Shown here: piece by piece, positions 10,285-23,619 of the stretch
Layout: each line of letters begins with the position of its first letter
How positions within the stretch are numbered: the stretch's first letter is position 1
Assembly: GCA_027704905.1 (NCBI GenBank)
Contig: CM051004.1
Span: 9,626,010-9,690,009, forward strand
Direction of reading: 5' to 3'
Source of the DNA: Muraenolepis orangiensis
Taxonomy: Eukaryota; Chordata; Actinopteri; Gadiformes; Muraenolepididae
DNA length: 64,000 bases
Notes under the pieces: generated by a model
Databases searched by the model: none
What the model was told of the DNA's origin: nothing
What the model saw: only the letters and a program-made list of their open reading frames with translations
Position numbers and translations under genes: made by a program

Positions 10285-12959
10285 CGTCTGTTCTGCAACA
10301 GAACATTGTGAATCGACTTTCTCAGTGGAAACCGCAAACCTTACAATAACGTAGCTATATTCAATGAACAATAAAGCAAGCAGGTTAATATTGACTCTGT
10401 AGTTTATGTTCCTCACATTTAAAGAAGAGGTTTCTAGGTATGTGTTGGTGGCAGGCGGGACTTCCAAGCTGTGGATTGCGGTGCATGCTCAGGATTTTTT
10501 AAATATGACAGAATTTATGAAATTAATTTTCAATGTGTTTAAAAAAAAAAAAATACCCCTGTGTTGGTGGGTGACTGTTCTCGTAAATAGGCCCTAAGTC
10601 AAAAGTCCCCGCTCCCCACTCTGGTGTATACACATGACGCACATAATCCAGGGGCAAATGATTGCATTCCTCACGTCAGTATTTCTTCTTTGCTTCTGGC
10701 CAATGAGTTTTCACATTATTTCTTGGTACTGTGGGGCAGGCTGTAGGCGCTGTGTTCAAAAACACCTAATAATATGCTGGTAGGACTTCCATTGTGTACT
10801 GGTTCTGAAGCTCCACAGCTCCTCCACCTTCTGTTTCCAAAGATAGACGGAAGAAGAACCAAAAGCGAGGAAGTAGATGTATGGGGTAATTAACAGTATA
10901 GTAATATACATATGCACCTTTACATTGAAAACCACCACCTTACAGCTACATCTCCTGTTTTGAAACTGATAGGATTGAAAGTTTCTATTTTATTTAGTAT
11001 TTTGATATTTTTTAACATTCACACGCACGCACACGCTGCCTTTTGAGTTAAATGGTGGCGCCCCGGGCTCTACCCCAGGCAGATGAGGGTATGATGCAGG
11101 TGTGTTTTGGCGGGGAGGGGGTGAAGTCCACTGATGTTGACTGTGATTGGGCTCATAAACAGGGATCAAAACGCTGCAGGGGAATCAACATGGGTCTGTG
11201 GAGACTCAGTATGCGGTGTGCACTATGCAGGGCTATGGACGGAGCTCCAATCATCATCCGCTTCAGATGCCCTTATAAGCTCCATATTCTCTCGGTATAT
11301 CCGATGTAACTTTTGAGTGCTTTGAAAGAATTACCGTCGGCAGACTTGATTTTCAATATGAATGAGAGTATATCGCTTTTCATTAGAAAGGCCATCCTTT
11401 ATTTACTCTTTGTGATACAAGTTATTCATTTTCAAAGGCACTGTTATCCAAAACAACTTGCCGTGATTTCACATACTGCATACGGTGGGCTGCAGACACC
11501 GGGGATGGAACCCATGTATCCACGTCTCTCTGTTTCCAAAGTGGAGTGATCGGCTACACAGGAACATGTCTCAAACTCAAAGCATCCCGCAAACATCCTT
11601 CCCATCAAAGTTCAACCGTACATTTAGTGAGACAGTATTCACCGGGTATTCATCTGGTATGCAACAAGTTCGCTCTGCCTCCCTCCCTCCCTCCCTCCCC
11701 TCTCACCATCCCAGCCAATCCTGGGTGCAGCATGCGTAAGTGGTCCTGAATAATGCAGGCCGGACTGAAAGACGAGGAATACATCAAAGTGTGGAAGGCG
11801 GCCGCCTCTTGTCTGATTCATGCATCTGAGCGGCGAAGGCGGCCGGCCAAATGACGAGATGAATGGCGGCCGCTTGCATCAGGAGGCCACTGATGGAAAC
11901 ACAGGCAAGAGGAAGAAGCATTTTGAGACAGGGGTTAAATCATAGGGAAAGCCGCAACGGAGACGGCGAAAAAAAAAAAAAAAAACCCGTTAGAGAAGGA
12001 ATGATTGGACCATAAAATGGTCCTCTTATACATGTTTAAACAGCCTCGCCCGGAGAGAGCATACAAATTATACAAATTGTGAGTCATGAAAATTCACAGG
12101 ACCCTGCTCTCCTCCAAAGCTGCAGTGCGGGGCTGCTTCCACGAGCGACCACTAGGTGTCACTCTTTGGTCTGGGCGTTGAGATGCAGAGAAGTAAACAC
12201 TCGGTAAACTATACACACTTTAAATGTAGAACTTTTTTTGTTCTCTGTGTACTTCACACACTGCCTGTCTCTGAGTACTGTGTGATTTCAGTGTCGTCAG
12301 AAGTTATTCCATGAAGTCTATCATTCAGAAATCACAGGGAATGCCTTGGATGCCAAACTTTTTTACTCAACTCGGGGGTTTTGTTTGTTAGTTTGTTTGT
12401 AATCACATTGTAATCAGAAATCTGAAGTACAAGCATCTGAGAGCATGGCTGGCTGCAACACTAAGTGTAAAATACATATACTCTACACGGTTTAATATAA
12501 CATAATTGATGGTACTGGGGCCTACAAACACAATGCAGAGATATACAGTTGTGGCCACGGTATATAGTGCTTTACGTGAGATGATTATGATTATGTAGGA
12601 TGTATTATGTACTTTTGACATGTGTTCTATAAGGGCCTTCGTTGTGTGCAGTAATGACAGGGTGAGAGTCCAGGATGAACATAGCAGTAACGTAATGTCA
12701 AGGATGCTTTCACGGAGTAAAGAGGAAAATATTTCCCCTTCCACCTCTGTGTAAGAGCATGGTGGTGGAATGAGGTCATCATGCCCCTTTTATGTTAGGT
12801 GAATGTGCAAATGAGGAGAAACTTTAAACTTGCAGAGTAGCGAAGGGAATCAAAAAGAAAGATTAGTCGTTTTTTAATGAGTTCAGTTTTTTTAATTTTT
12901 TTTTTATCAGCATAGTCAAAGTTGGTGCACAGAGGAGGGTCTCTGGTGATGCACACTTT
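10285..12959. other. Spacer, nothing recognised
   Basis: 2.7 kb without a defensible gene. Contains short A-runs (10538-10552, 11969-11985) and a (CCCT)n-like patch at 11682-11700. Short ORFs here show no family features. Confidence 0.45.
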
Positions 12960-13032
<73 letters not shown>

Positions 13033-13036
13033 CGAG
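12960..13036. repeat. (AG)n microsatellite
   Basis: About 33 AG units with one AAAG interruption, then AGCGAGAGCGAGC. Arg-Glu and Ser-Leu frames through it are artefacts. Confidence 0.92.
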
Positions 13037-13880
13037 CTTTGGATCTTAAAGGAATCAGCAGATCAGCAGTCTGCGGTGTCCCTCCAGCAGATATCAAGTC
13101 CCCATACAAGGACACTCTTCTGGGGGGGTGGGGTTGGGGGGGGGCGTCTGACTCGGAGCTGTCCAGGGTCCTGAGTCTGAGCGGCCAAAAGCGCATTCAA
13201 ATGTAAGGAATTCTTTTTTTTTTTACCATCGCCAAACATTCAGCAAAATTCAACTTTGACCTGTGTGTGTGTGCTAACCTCGACACACATAACCACACCG
13301 GTGGTCCCACGTTGAATAAATCATGTTATGCGTTATTACCGGAGATTTACAAAATCTTGCCCAAAGTATTTTAAACTGTCTAGAGGAATTGAGCCCCATG
13401 TGATACAGTATGTTTGGAACCGATCTGGACTACACGTAGACTGTTCACTCCTTCTTTGGCAAACTATGTGCAGATATATGTGCACAGCTAGAGATATGTG
13501 CATACAATCTCATAATAACTCGAGGGGCCCTCAGTAACACACATACCTCCTCCACACCAAAAAGTCTCCTGGATCCGGATTGCGATCTGGATCTGCGCCA
13601 AAATCGAATCAATCAGGGTTCAATGTGGGTGTCTACGTGCAGCGAAAAGGGTTCTGGATAGTCAAGTACTCGGTGGGGTGTTTGACTCATGCCTCATTCT
13701 CGCCGTGTCTCTCCCTCCATCCTGCCCATCCTGCCATCCTTCTCCCAGCACCTCACTCTTCTCTGTTTTTCTCTTGTTTCTCTCTCTCTCCCTTCTTTCC
13801 GTCTCTCATATCAAATCATTTCGCTTTATTGGCTTGAAAGAAAGAAAAATCATATTGCCTAAGCATAATGGATAATAAAA
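13037..13880. other. Spacer, nothing recognised
   Basis: Mixed sequence, pyrimidine-rich near 13700-13800. No gene seen. Confidence 0.4.
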
Positions 13881-13909
13881 TAATATCACTAACACAGTTA
13901 GTGATATTA
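13881..13909. repeat. Perfect 13-bp inverted repeat with 3-nt loop
   Basis: TAATATCACTAAC at 13881-13893 pairs fully with GTTAGTGATATTA at 13897-13909, loop ACA. It is AT-rich, has no U-run after it, and lies in gene-free DNA, so it is not called a terminator. Confidence 0.75.
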
Positions 13910-13996
13910 ATGAACGAGTAATGAACGAATAATTGACTCTTTTTCTTTTCAAATCTCACTCTTCACCAGTATTATTGTTCTTACTTGCCTTCTCTC

Positions 13997-16855
<2,859 letters not shown>

Positions 16856-17671
16856 AGGTCCTTTTATTGTGCCCCCCCCCCCTCTACTTGTGCACACACA
16901 TTATCAAAAATGTGCATACAAGACACTAATTAAACCAAGTTCTTACATCATACCCTTCTCTACTTTCTGACACACAAACCTCCCCCCCACAGACACACAC
17001 ACACACACTCAATCAATTGTTTGATTAGCTAGCTTTTTTTCATGGCTCGCAAATGTATGACCTAATCAATTTTCGATCAAAGTGTAGTTCACTTGAGATC
17101 GAGCGAGGAGCCGGTAGCTGCCAGGGGTGGCTCTCAGTGCTGCTGTGTTGTAATATGGAACAGGGTGGCATCATCCTCCACCAGAGCTAATGCTCCCATT
17201 ACAACCTACTTGGGGAATCCTGGCAATCCTGAAAGTCAAACTGCGAATCCCAGTTGATTTGACAAAAAAAACCCATTTTCAATGATTTGTCCTACATTAT
17301 TATTAGTATTATTATTATTTTTTGTTTATGTTGATGCGGTTTAAATATAACGAGTTGGAGGTTAAATGGATGTTTCTTCAACTGCTGATCCGCCTATTCC
17401 ACTCTTATAAAGATGTGACCTTGATACTTTTATAGCCATGCTTACTCGAGTAATGTGGTGTTAGTGTTAAAATCTTTCTTCGTTTCTTGCTCAAGGAAAA
17501 CGTCTGAAAGCATATTAAACTGTATGTATAAATTACTAATTGAATGTATAATGAATAATTTACTATATAACTATATAACAAAGTCCAGTAACTCAACACA
17601 GAACGTTGAGGGAATACAAGTTAAGGAAGCTATATTAAGTACTTCTCCCCCACAGTATGCAGTATCACAGG
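16856..17671. other. Spacer, nothing recognised
   Basis: AT-rich, with a C-run at 16874-16882 and (ATT)n-like sequence near 17300. No gene seen. Confidence 0.4.
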
Positions 17672-17770
17672 AGGTAGAGCTGGTTGTCTCCTCCTAGCCA
17701 AGTGTCATGGTGTCCCTGAGCAAAACACCTAACCCTAATAGCTCACCGTCGCTTCTACAAGGTGCTCCGA
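17672..17770 (+). mobile_element. Degraded tRNA-derived SINE fragment
   Basis: Holds 'GAGGTAGAGCTGGTTGTC' followed by 'GTGTCCCTGAGCAAAACACC' and 'TAACCCTAATAGCTCAC'. Both blocks are typical of the body of common fish tRNA-derived SINEs, which carry 'TCCTTGAGCAAGACACCTAA'. The head is decayed and no tail or target duplication was seen. Confidence 0.6.
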
Positions 17771-17844
17771 GGTGCTAATGGCGCGCTCAAGCGTCTCCAG
17801 GACAACTGCCTCCAATGCCGTCTTAATTAGTCTCAAGCGATGCC

Positions 17845-17847
<3 letters not shown>

Positions 17848-17881
<34 letters not shown>
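17848..17881. repeat. (GT)n microsatellite, 17 units
   Basis: Pure GT run in spacer. Confidence 0.9.
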
Positions 17882-18430
17882 TTGTTTCACCTTAATAGCG
17901 GGTTCAGAGCTGCCCACACTCGCCGCCAGTCACTAAATGGTGGTGTGTCAGTGAAGCGATTGTCTGGGTTATAGTCTTGTGTGAGGGTTTTGAATATGCA
18001 CAGAGGCGGTTACGTGCGGAGGTTGTTCAACCTGACGACTATATAGGGTGGAAGCTAAAGAATCCTGACTGCCAGCGCACACGCGGAAGAGGTGAAGTTC
18101 CTAAACACTCTTGTATGATCAATCGTCAATATGTAACGTACCCGTGGAGCAAATGGCTTTTTAATGCAAAAATGAAGACACAGGCGAGTGCATAGATCAG
18201 AGATGCTGTATATTTGTGAAAGTGCCCTTTGGAATAGATCCTCATCTATTGAAGTGTCCTCTGCTAATGCATGCATTTGATTCAAGAAAAGAGTGGATGT
18301 AAATAAGATGCCACACTCCACGACAAACGCGGTATTAATGAATGTATAATCTTGTTTCTAGGATACCAGTTCTTAAAGGGGAGCTTTTCAACCTTATCTC
18401 TATCTGTGTTAGGAGTCATAGTGTGGAAAA
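17882..18430. other. Spacer upstream of the intact LINE
   Basis: No gene or repeat family recognised. The LINE 5' end probably falls just after this stretch. Confidence 0.4.
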
Positions 18431-21409
18431 ATGCCTGCCATTGTTGCTGAAACTCTCTGGAGTATGGCGCCGTACGAGATGGCTGCCGTGTCGCGAGCTC
18501 CCGCACGACGACGCAGTTTTTTGTTATTTATTCTTTTTATTGCAACTTTTTTAGTTCAGGATGTTAGCAGCAAGTTCACTTATAACTTTTGCACACTTTG
18601 GGAGATCAGATCGACAGTTGCTCGCCGCCTACCGGAGTTTTTTCACTCTTTCGACTCGGACGTCCCGCCCGAAGTCACAGCTGGATTATCTCCGTCCATT
18701 TTGGGCACGATTACGCGCAAGCGTCGCCGGAGGAAGCGAGGGAAGCGAGCCGGCGTGCTAGTCAGGCTGAGATGTCGATCCGATCGCCCCCCACTACCCA
18801 CCATTCTACTGGCTAATGTACAGTCTCTGGACAATAAGTTAAGCGAACTACAGGCTCGTATTCAATTCCACCGGGAAACTAGGGACAATTGCATTATCTG
18901 CCTTACGGAGACATGGATGTCGGAGGGGGTTACCGACGCAGCTATCGAGCCGACGGGATTTTCCGTACACCGGGCGGACAGAACAAAGGCTCTCTCCGGT
19001 AAAGATCGCGGAGGGGGGGTATGTCTCATGATAAACAGATCTTGGTGCAACCAAAGTCATGTACATCCCCTCAAGTCTTTCTGTTCCCCGGACCTGGAGT
19101 ACCTGATGCTTATGTGCCGTCCATACTGGCTACCTCGGGAGTTTACAGCGGTAACCGTGACCGCTGTTTACATTCCCCCACAAGCCAACACGGACACAGC
19201 GCTGAAGGAACTGTACGGGGCTATCAGCGAACAGGAGTCGGCCCACCCCGAGGCTGCTCTCATCGTAGCGGGGGACTTCAACAAGGCGAACCTGAAGAAG
19301 GTTCTCCCGAAGTTCTACCAACACATAAAGAGCAACACACGGGGCGAGCGGATCCTCGACCACTGCTACACTCCCTTCCGTGATGGCTACAAGGCCCTCC
19401 TCCGCCCACCGTTCGGCAAATCAGATCACCGCTCTATCCAGCTGCTCCCCGCCTATAGGCAGAGACTGAAGCAGCAACCGATCGCTGTGAGGGAGGTCCA
19501 ATGCTGGTCGGACCAATCAGATTCTACGCTGCAGGATTGTTTTGATCACGCTGACTGGCACATGTTCCGCGTTGCCTCGGACAATAACATCAACGAGTAC
19601 GCGTCGTCGGTCACCGGGTTCATCAAGAAGTGCATAGATGACGTTGTTCCGACCAAGTCGGTTCGGATATATCCCAACCAGAAACCGTGGATTAACGGCG
19701 ATGTTCGCGCTGCCCTACATGCGCGTAACGCCGCCTTTGGTTCCGGGAATACGGAGGAATATACGAGAGCCCGTTACGACCTCCGTAAGACCATCGTCAC
19801 TGCCAAGCGGGAGTATAAGGACAGAGTGGAAGATAAATTCAAGAAACACGATGCGAGGGGTATGTGGCAGGGGCTGCAGAATATAACGAACTTCAGAGGG
19901 AGAACCAGTTGTGTAGAGAACTCCTCTACCTCCCTCCCAGGAGAGCTAAATACATTTTTTGCTCGGTTCGACGTAAACGGCAGCCCGCCGAAGCCAGCAC
20001 CGACTGGGGAGACCAGCCAGCTGCGCATCTCGGAGGCGGATGTGCGCCGCACCTTTAAGCGGCTGAACATCCGTAAGGCGGCAGGCCCCGACGACATCCC
20101 GGGCCGCGTCCTCAGAGCATGCGCAGACCAGTTGGCAGGAGTCTTTGCAGACATCTTCAACCTCTCCCTGTCCCAGGCTGTTGTCCCCGCGGTCTTCAAG
20201 ATATCCACCATCGTGCCTGTCCCTAAACAAACCAAGGTAACATGCCTGAATGACTACAGACCTGTGGCCCTCACCTCGATCGTTAGCAAATGCTTCGAGA
20301 GGTTGGTCAAGGACTTTATTTGCTCCGTGTTACCTACCACGCTGGACCCATGGCAATTTGCATATCGTCAAAATAGATCCACGGACGACGCAATTGCCAT
20401 GGCCCTCCACACTGCCCTTTCCCACTTGGAGGGGAAGAACTGTTATGTGCGAATGCTGTTTGTGGACTACAGCTCAGCATTCAACACAATAGTTCCTGCC
20501 AAGCTCGACACCAAGCTGAGAGGTCTAGGCGTACCCCCATCCATGTGCAGCTGGATACTGAACCTCCTGTCGGACCGCCGCCAGGTGGTGAGGATGGGCA
20601 GCACCACATCAGAGCCACTGACCCTCAACACGGGAGCCCCCCAGGGATGCGTGCTGAGCCCTCTCCTCTACTCCCTCTACACCCACGACTGCATGGCTAT
20701 GCACAGCTCCAACGTCATCGTCAAGTTTGCTGACGACACGACAGTGATGGGCCTGATCGCCGGCGACGACGAGACAGCCTACAGGGAGGAGGTCGGATCG
20801 CTGGAGCAGTGGTGCCAGGAGAACAGCCTCGCCCTCAACGTCAAGAAGACCAAGGAGCTGATCGTGGACTTCAGGAGGCAGAGGGGAGAGCACAGCCCTA
20901 TCTCCATCGACGGCGTTGCAGTAGAGAGGGTCAGCAGCTTCAAGTTCCTCGGCGTGCACATCTCCGAGGACCTCACATGGTCCACGCACACCACACACGT
21001 GGTGAAAAAGGCCCAACAACGCCTGTATTTTCTCAGGCGTCTGAAGAAATTCAGCATGGGCCCCCGCATCCTGAGAACATTCTACAACGGCACCATCGAG
21101 AGTGTTCTGACAGGGTGTATCACCGCCTGGTACGGGAACTGCACGGCACTCGAGCGCAGAGCGCTTCAAAGGGTGGTGCGGACGGCCCAGTATATCGTTG
21201 GAGGTGAGCTCCCCTCCCTCCTGGACATTTACAACCAGCGGTGCGTGGCCAAGGCCAAAAGAATTATAAAAGACATTGCCCACCCCAGCCACGAACTTTA
21301 CTCACTATTACCGTCAGGCAGGCGATACCGCAGTATCAAGTGTCGTACAAATAGGCTTAGAGATAGCTTCCACAGTCAGGCCATCAGGCTGCTGAACAAG
21401 GGCGTATAA
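18431..21409 (+). CDS. LINE ORF2: endonuclease-reverse transcriptase (992 codons)
   Basis: This enzyme nicks chromosomal DNA and reverse-transcribes LINE RNA at the nick. Residues about 122-340 form an exonuclease-endonuclease-phosphatase domain with its key residues present: Asn in ILLANVQSL (129), Glu in CLTETW (160), GDFN (281-284) and SDH (331-333). Residues about 590-850 form the RT domain: PVALTSIVSKCFERL, LFVDYSSAFNTI with the first catalytic Asp (679), GAPQGCVLSP (735) and FADD (766-769). The C-terminal tail has RRLKKF, FYNGTIESVLT and FHSQAIRLLN. I gave the longest frame. ATG 18479, starting MAAVSRAPARRR, is a good alternative because the first 16 residues may lie in flanking DNA. 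There is no stop or frameshift. N-terminal residues 30-42 are hydrophobic, which is odd for this family and may be untranslated sequence. Confidence 0.9.
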   Translation: MPAIVAETLWSMAPYEMAAVSRAPARRRSFLLFILFIATFLVQDVSSKFTYNFCTLWEIRSTVARRLPEFFHSFDSDVPPEVTAGLSPSILGTITRKRRRRKRGKRAGVLVRLRCRSDRPPLPTILLANVQSLDNKLSELQARIQFHRETRDNCIICLTETWMSEGVTDAAIEPTGFSVHRADRTKALSGKDRGGGVCLMINRSWCNQSHVHPLKSFCSPDLEYLMLMCRPYWLPREFTAVTVTAVYIPPQANTDTALKELYGAISEQESAHPEAALIVAGDFNKANLKKVLPKFYQHIKSNTRGERILDHCYTPFRDGYKALLRPPFGKSDHRSIQLLPAYRQRLKQQPIAVREVQCWSDQSDSTLQDCFDHADWHMFRVASDNNINEYASSVTGFIKKCIDDVVPTKSVRIYPNQKPWINGDVRAALHARNAAFGSGNTEEYTRARYDLRKTIVTAKREYKDRVEDKFKKHDARGMWQGLQNITNFRGRTSCVENSSTSLPGELNTFFARFDVNGSPPKPAPTGETSQLRISEADVRRTFKRLNIRKAAGPDDIPGRVLRACADQLAGVFADIFNLSLSQAVVPAVFKISTIVPVPKQTKVTCLNDYRPVALTSIVSKCFERLVKDFICSVLPTTLDPWQFAYRQNRSTDDAIAMALHTALSHLEGKNCYVRMLFVDYSSAFNTIVPAKLDTKLRGLGVPPSMCSWILNLLSDRRQVVRMGSTTSEPLTLNTGAPQGCVLSPLLYSLYTHDCMAMHSSNVIVKFADDTTVMGLIAGDDETAYREEVGSLEQWCQENSLALNVKKTKELIVDFRRQRGEHSPISIDGVAVERVSSFKFLGVHISEDLTWSTHTTHVVKKAQQRLYFLRRLKKFSMGPRILRTFYNGTIESVLTGCITAWYGNCTALERRALQRVVRTAQYIVGGELPSLLDIYNQRCVAKAKRIIKDIAHPSHELYSLLPSGRRYRSIKCRTNRLRDSFHSQAIRLLNKGV

Positions 21410-21670
21410 CATATAACAATGTATATTTTATTACATTGATTTATATATATATATTGCTCTTTTCTGTGCTGATTTTTGCATTTTATAAATTGCATTTTTT
21501 ATTTTTATTTTATATTCCTTATTCTATTTTTTATTCTATTTTTTATTTTATCTTATTCTATAACTGCTGTCTGTCGTCGGGTATTGCACACAAGAATTTC
21601 ACATCACTGCTTTATACTAAACTGTAAACTGTGAAGTGACAATAAACTTGACTTGACTTGACTTGACTTG
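18431..21670 (+). mobile_element. Near full-length L2-type LINE
   Basis: One long ORF with endonuclease and RT is followed by a T-rich 3' UTR of about 260 bp and a tail of five ACTTG units (21646-21670) directly after AATAA. The tail matches the one at 598-610. The 5' edge is uncertain: CG-rich sequence typical of LINE starts begins near 18460, and I found no target-site duplication. Nothing in the coding part looks broken, so it could be a source copy if its 5' UTR is complete. Confidence 0.85.
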
Positions 21671-21949
21671 GGTGTAGCCCAGTGCTGATTCAAAACCGTA
21701 CCCCAAGACAAATAGTAGTAGTGCCATCTGGGTGCAGGCAACATGAAGGAAAGGTAAACATTGTTCATTGGCATTTACTACCCTTAAGTTCCCCTTCTAA
21801 AGTCATTTACTTTCCAATAAGTTACTTGCGTACAGCATAATGCGGTTCTAATTTGGAATCAAATGGAGACAATGCAGCTTCACATGTATCGTGCGTGAAG
21901 GGTTTCCGTGACCTTATCAACACGTTCTTATACACCTAGACAACAGATA

Positions 21950-21993
<44 letters not shown>

Positions 21994-22533
21994 CACAGCA
22001 TAAATACTATATAACGAACAATGGTCAATGAGGCTGAACATAAAACATACCAGCAGACGACCAGCAACTGATATTGAAACGTGACCTCCTACAATGGAGA
22101 CATGAGGGAGACTATATAGTAACTAAATGAAACAAACCCTACTGTAATCGACAGTATTACAGCCACGCGTTGTGCATTATGCCGTTCTGTGTGTGTGTGT
22201 CTTAATATAGATGTTAAAGTGGTTAAACTAATTGACACATGAGGGGAGGACCACAAATTATAATCTCACACATTTATAATTCATATAAAAGTTAGTTATA
22301 AGTTGTAATTCAGGTTATATTTATCCACTATATTTCAAGTATTTTCCGAAACCCTGGTCCCCCTCACACAAAAATCGTTTTATTTTAAATTACACCATGG
22401 TGTTAAAGGTAGAAGACGATAACCTTTATCTCTTGTACACAAAATACCTAATTTTAAATAATGCTGTGTGCTGAAAACGTCAATATAACACTGCTGATGA
22501 AGAGCAAGAGAAGCTCTGAGACAGCGCACAGGG
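21671..22533. other. Spacer with an (ACGC)n-(AC)n tract
   Basis: The compound tract (CGCA)n then (CA)n is at 21949-21997. The rest is AT-rich and has no recognisable gene. Confidence 0.5.
21949..21997. repeat. Compound (ACGC)n-(AC)n microsatellite
   Basis: About eight CGCA units change to pure CA units without interruption, consistent with CpG decay of one tract into the other or the reverse. Confidence 0.88.
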
Positions 22534-22830
22534 TGCCCCCGCGCTCTAATTGATCCCAGGTGTTTCCCATCATAATCAGGCCGGCTGAGGCCAATGAACA
22601 CCTGGGATCTACCCTACTTAAGGCTGTTGAAGACCGACGTCGGGGGCTTGACCATTGCGCACCTTACTGAGAACCATCCTGACGAAGACCCCCCCCCCCG
22701 CTCCAAGGACCATCTCCGCATTCCACCCTCTGGACCAACTCCCCGCGTCGACCACACCACGTAACCTATCCTACCCTACCTTGTGTTTTGAGTTTGTGGA
22801 GTTTTTTCAGTAAAAACATTATCGTCGGGG
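22534..22830 (+). mobile_element. LTR-like direct repeat, copy 1 (shortened)
   Basis: From TGCCCCCGCGC to about 22830 this matches the second copy that begins at 22895-22901, with small differences, including the empty form of the site where the hAT element sits in copy 2 (22728-22735). It contains a TTAAGG motif and a 13-bp inverted repeat (22552-22564 and 22597-22609). Similarity to copy 2 ends near 22830. I read it as the 5' LTR of a Gypsy-type element whose interior is almost wholly lost, but no ORF confirms this. Confidence 0.6.
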
Positions 22831-22894
22831 CCGATATCCTGAGAACCCGGGGCTCTCGGGCGGTTGTCCGGTGCCTCCCCTCAGGGGGGGGATA
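22831..22894 (+). mobile_element. Remnant of LTR-element interior with polypurine tract
   Basis: About 64 bp lie between the two direct repeats. They end CAGGGGGGGGATAC just before copy 2, which fits a polypurine tract priming plus-strand synthesis at a 3' LTR. The rest of the interior is missing. Confidence 0.5.
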
Positions 22895-23619
22895 CTGTTG
22901 TGCCCCCGCGCGCGAATTGATCCCAGGTGTTTCCCATCATAATCAGGCCGGCAGAGGCCAATGAACACCTGGGATCTACCCTACTTAAGGCTGTCGAAGA
23001 CCAACGTTGGGGCTTGACCATTGCGCACCTTACTGAGAACCTTATGGCTCCCCCCCGCTCCAAGGACCCTCTCCGCGTTCCACCCTCTAGACCAGGGATC
23101 GGCAACCTTAGGCACGCGTGCCACAGTTGGCACGCTGCAGCTTAACCATTGGCACACTAGCATTTAGGTAATCAGTTAATAAGTGTGCAAAAGAGAAACT
23201 TTTGGGGGGGAAATGTTGAAGTGCGTTCTCATCCGCATGCGAAATTACCTCTTTCACAGACAACCTGATCTCACAAAAATACGTGAAATGACCACGACCC
23301 CTTAACACCGTGGTGGAGACACGGAAACAATCCCCATGTAAAGTTGAATGTCATGGTAATACCATGGTGATACATCTACATGCGGGCTTCTTCAACACAC
23401 ACTTATGTATCACTCCGTGCCACATCAGGAACGTCACAACAGTATATGTGCGCGGCTCTATATACTACAATAATAACCCGTGGTTAACGTGATATTTGCT
23501 TTATTGTGAATTTGCATATAATTCAGTTCGATGTGATTTTAATGCTTAATTTTAAGCCCGATTGCCCCTGCCGGTGGAGACAGACGCAGCAACTTGTAAG
23601 AAACAGCGTCTCAGCTGTC

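Noticed and set aside
13881..13909. Transcription terminator
   Set aside because: The stem is AT-rich with no following T-run and no gene upstream, and intrinsic terminators of this kind are not expected in vertebrate DNA.
20609..21292. 227-codon minus-strand ORF inside the LINE
   Set aside because: It is the antisense shadow of the RT coding region, with no recognisable family.
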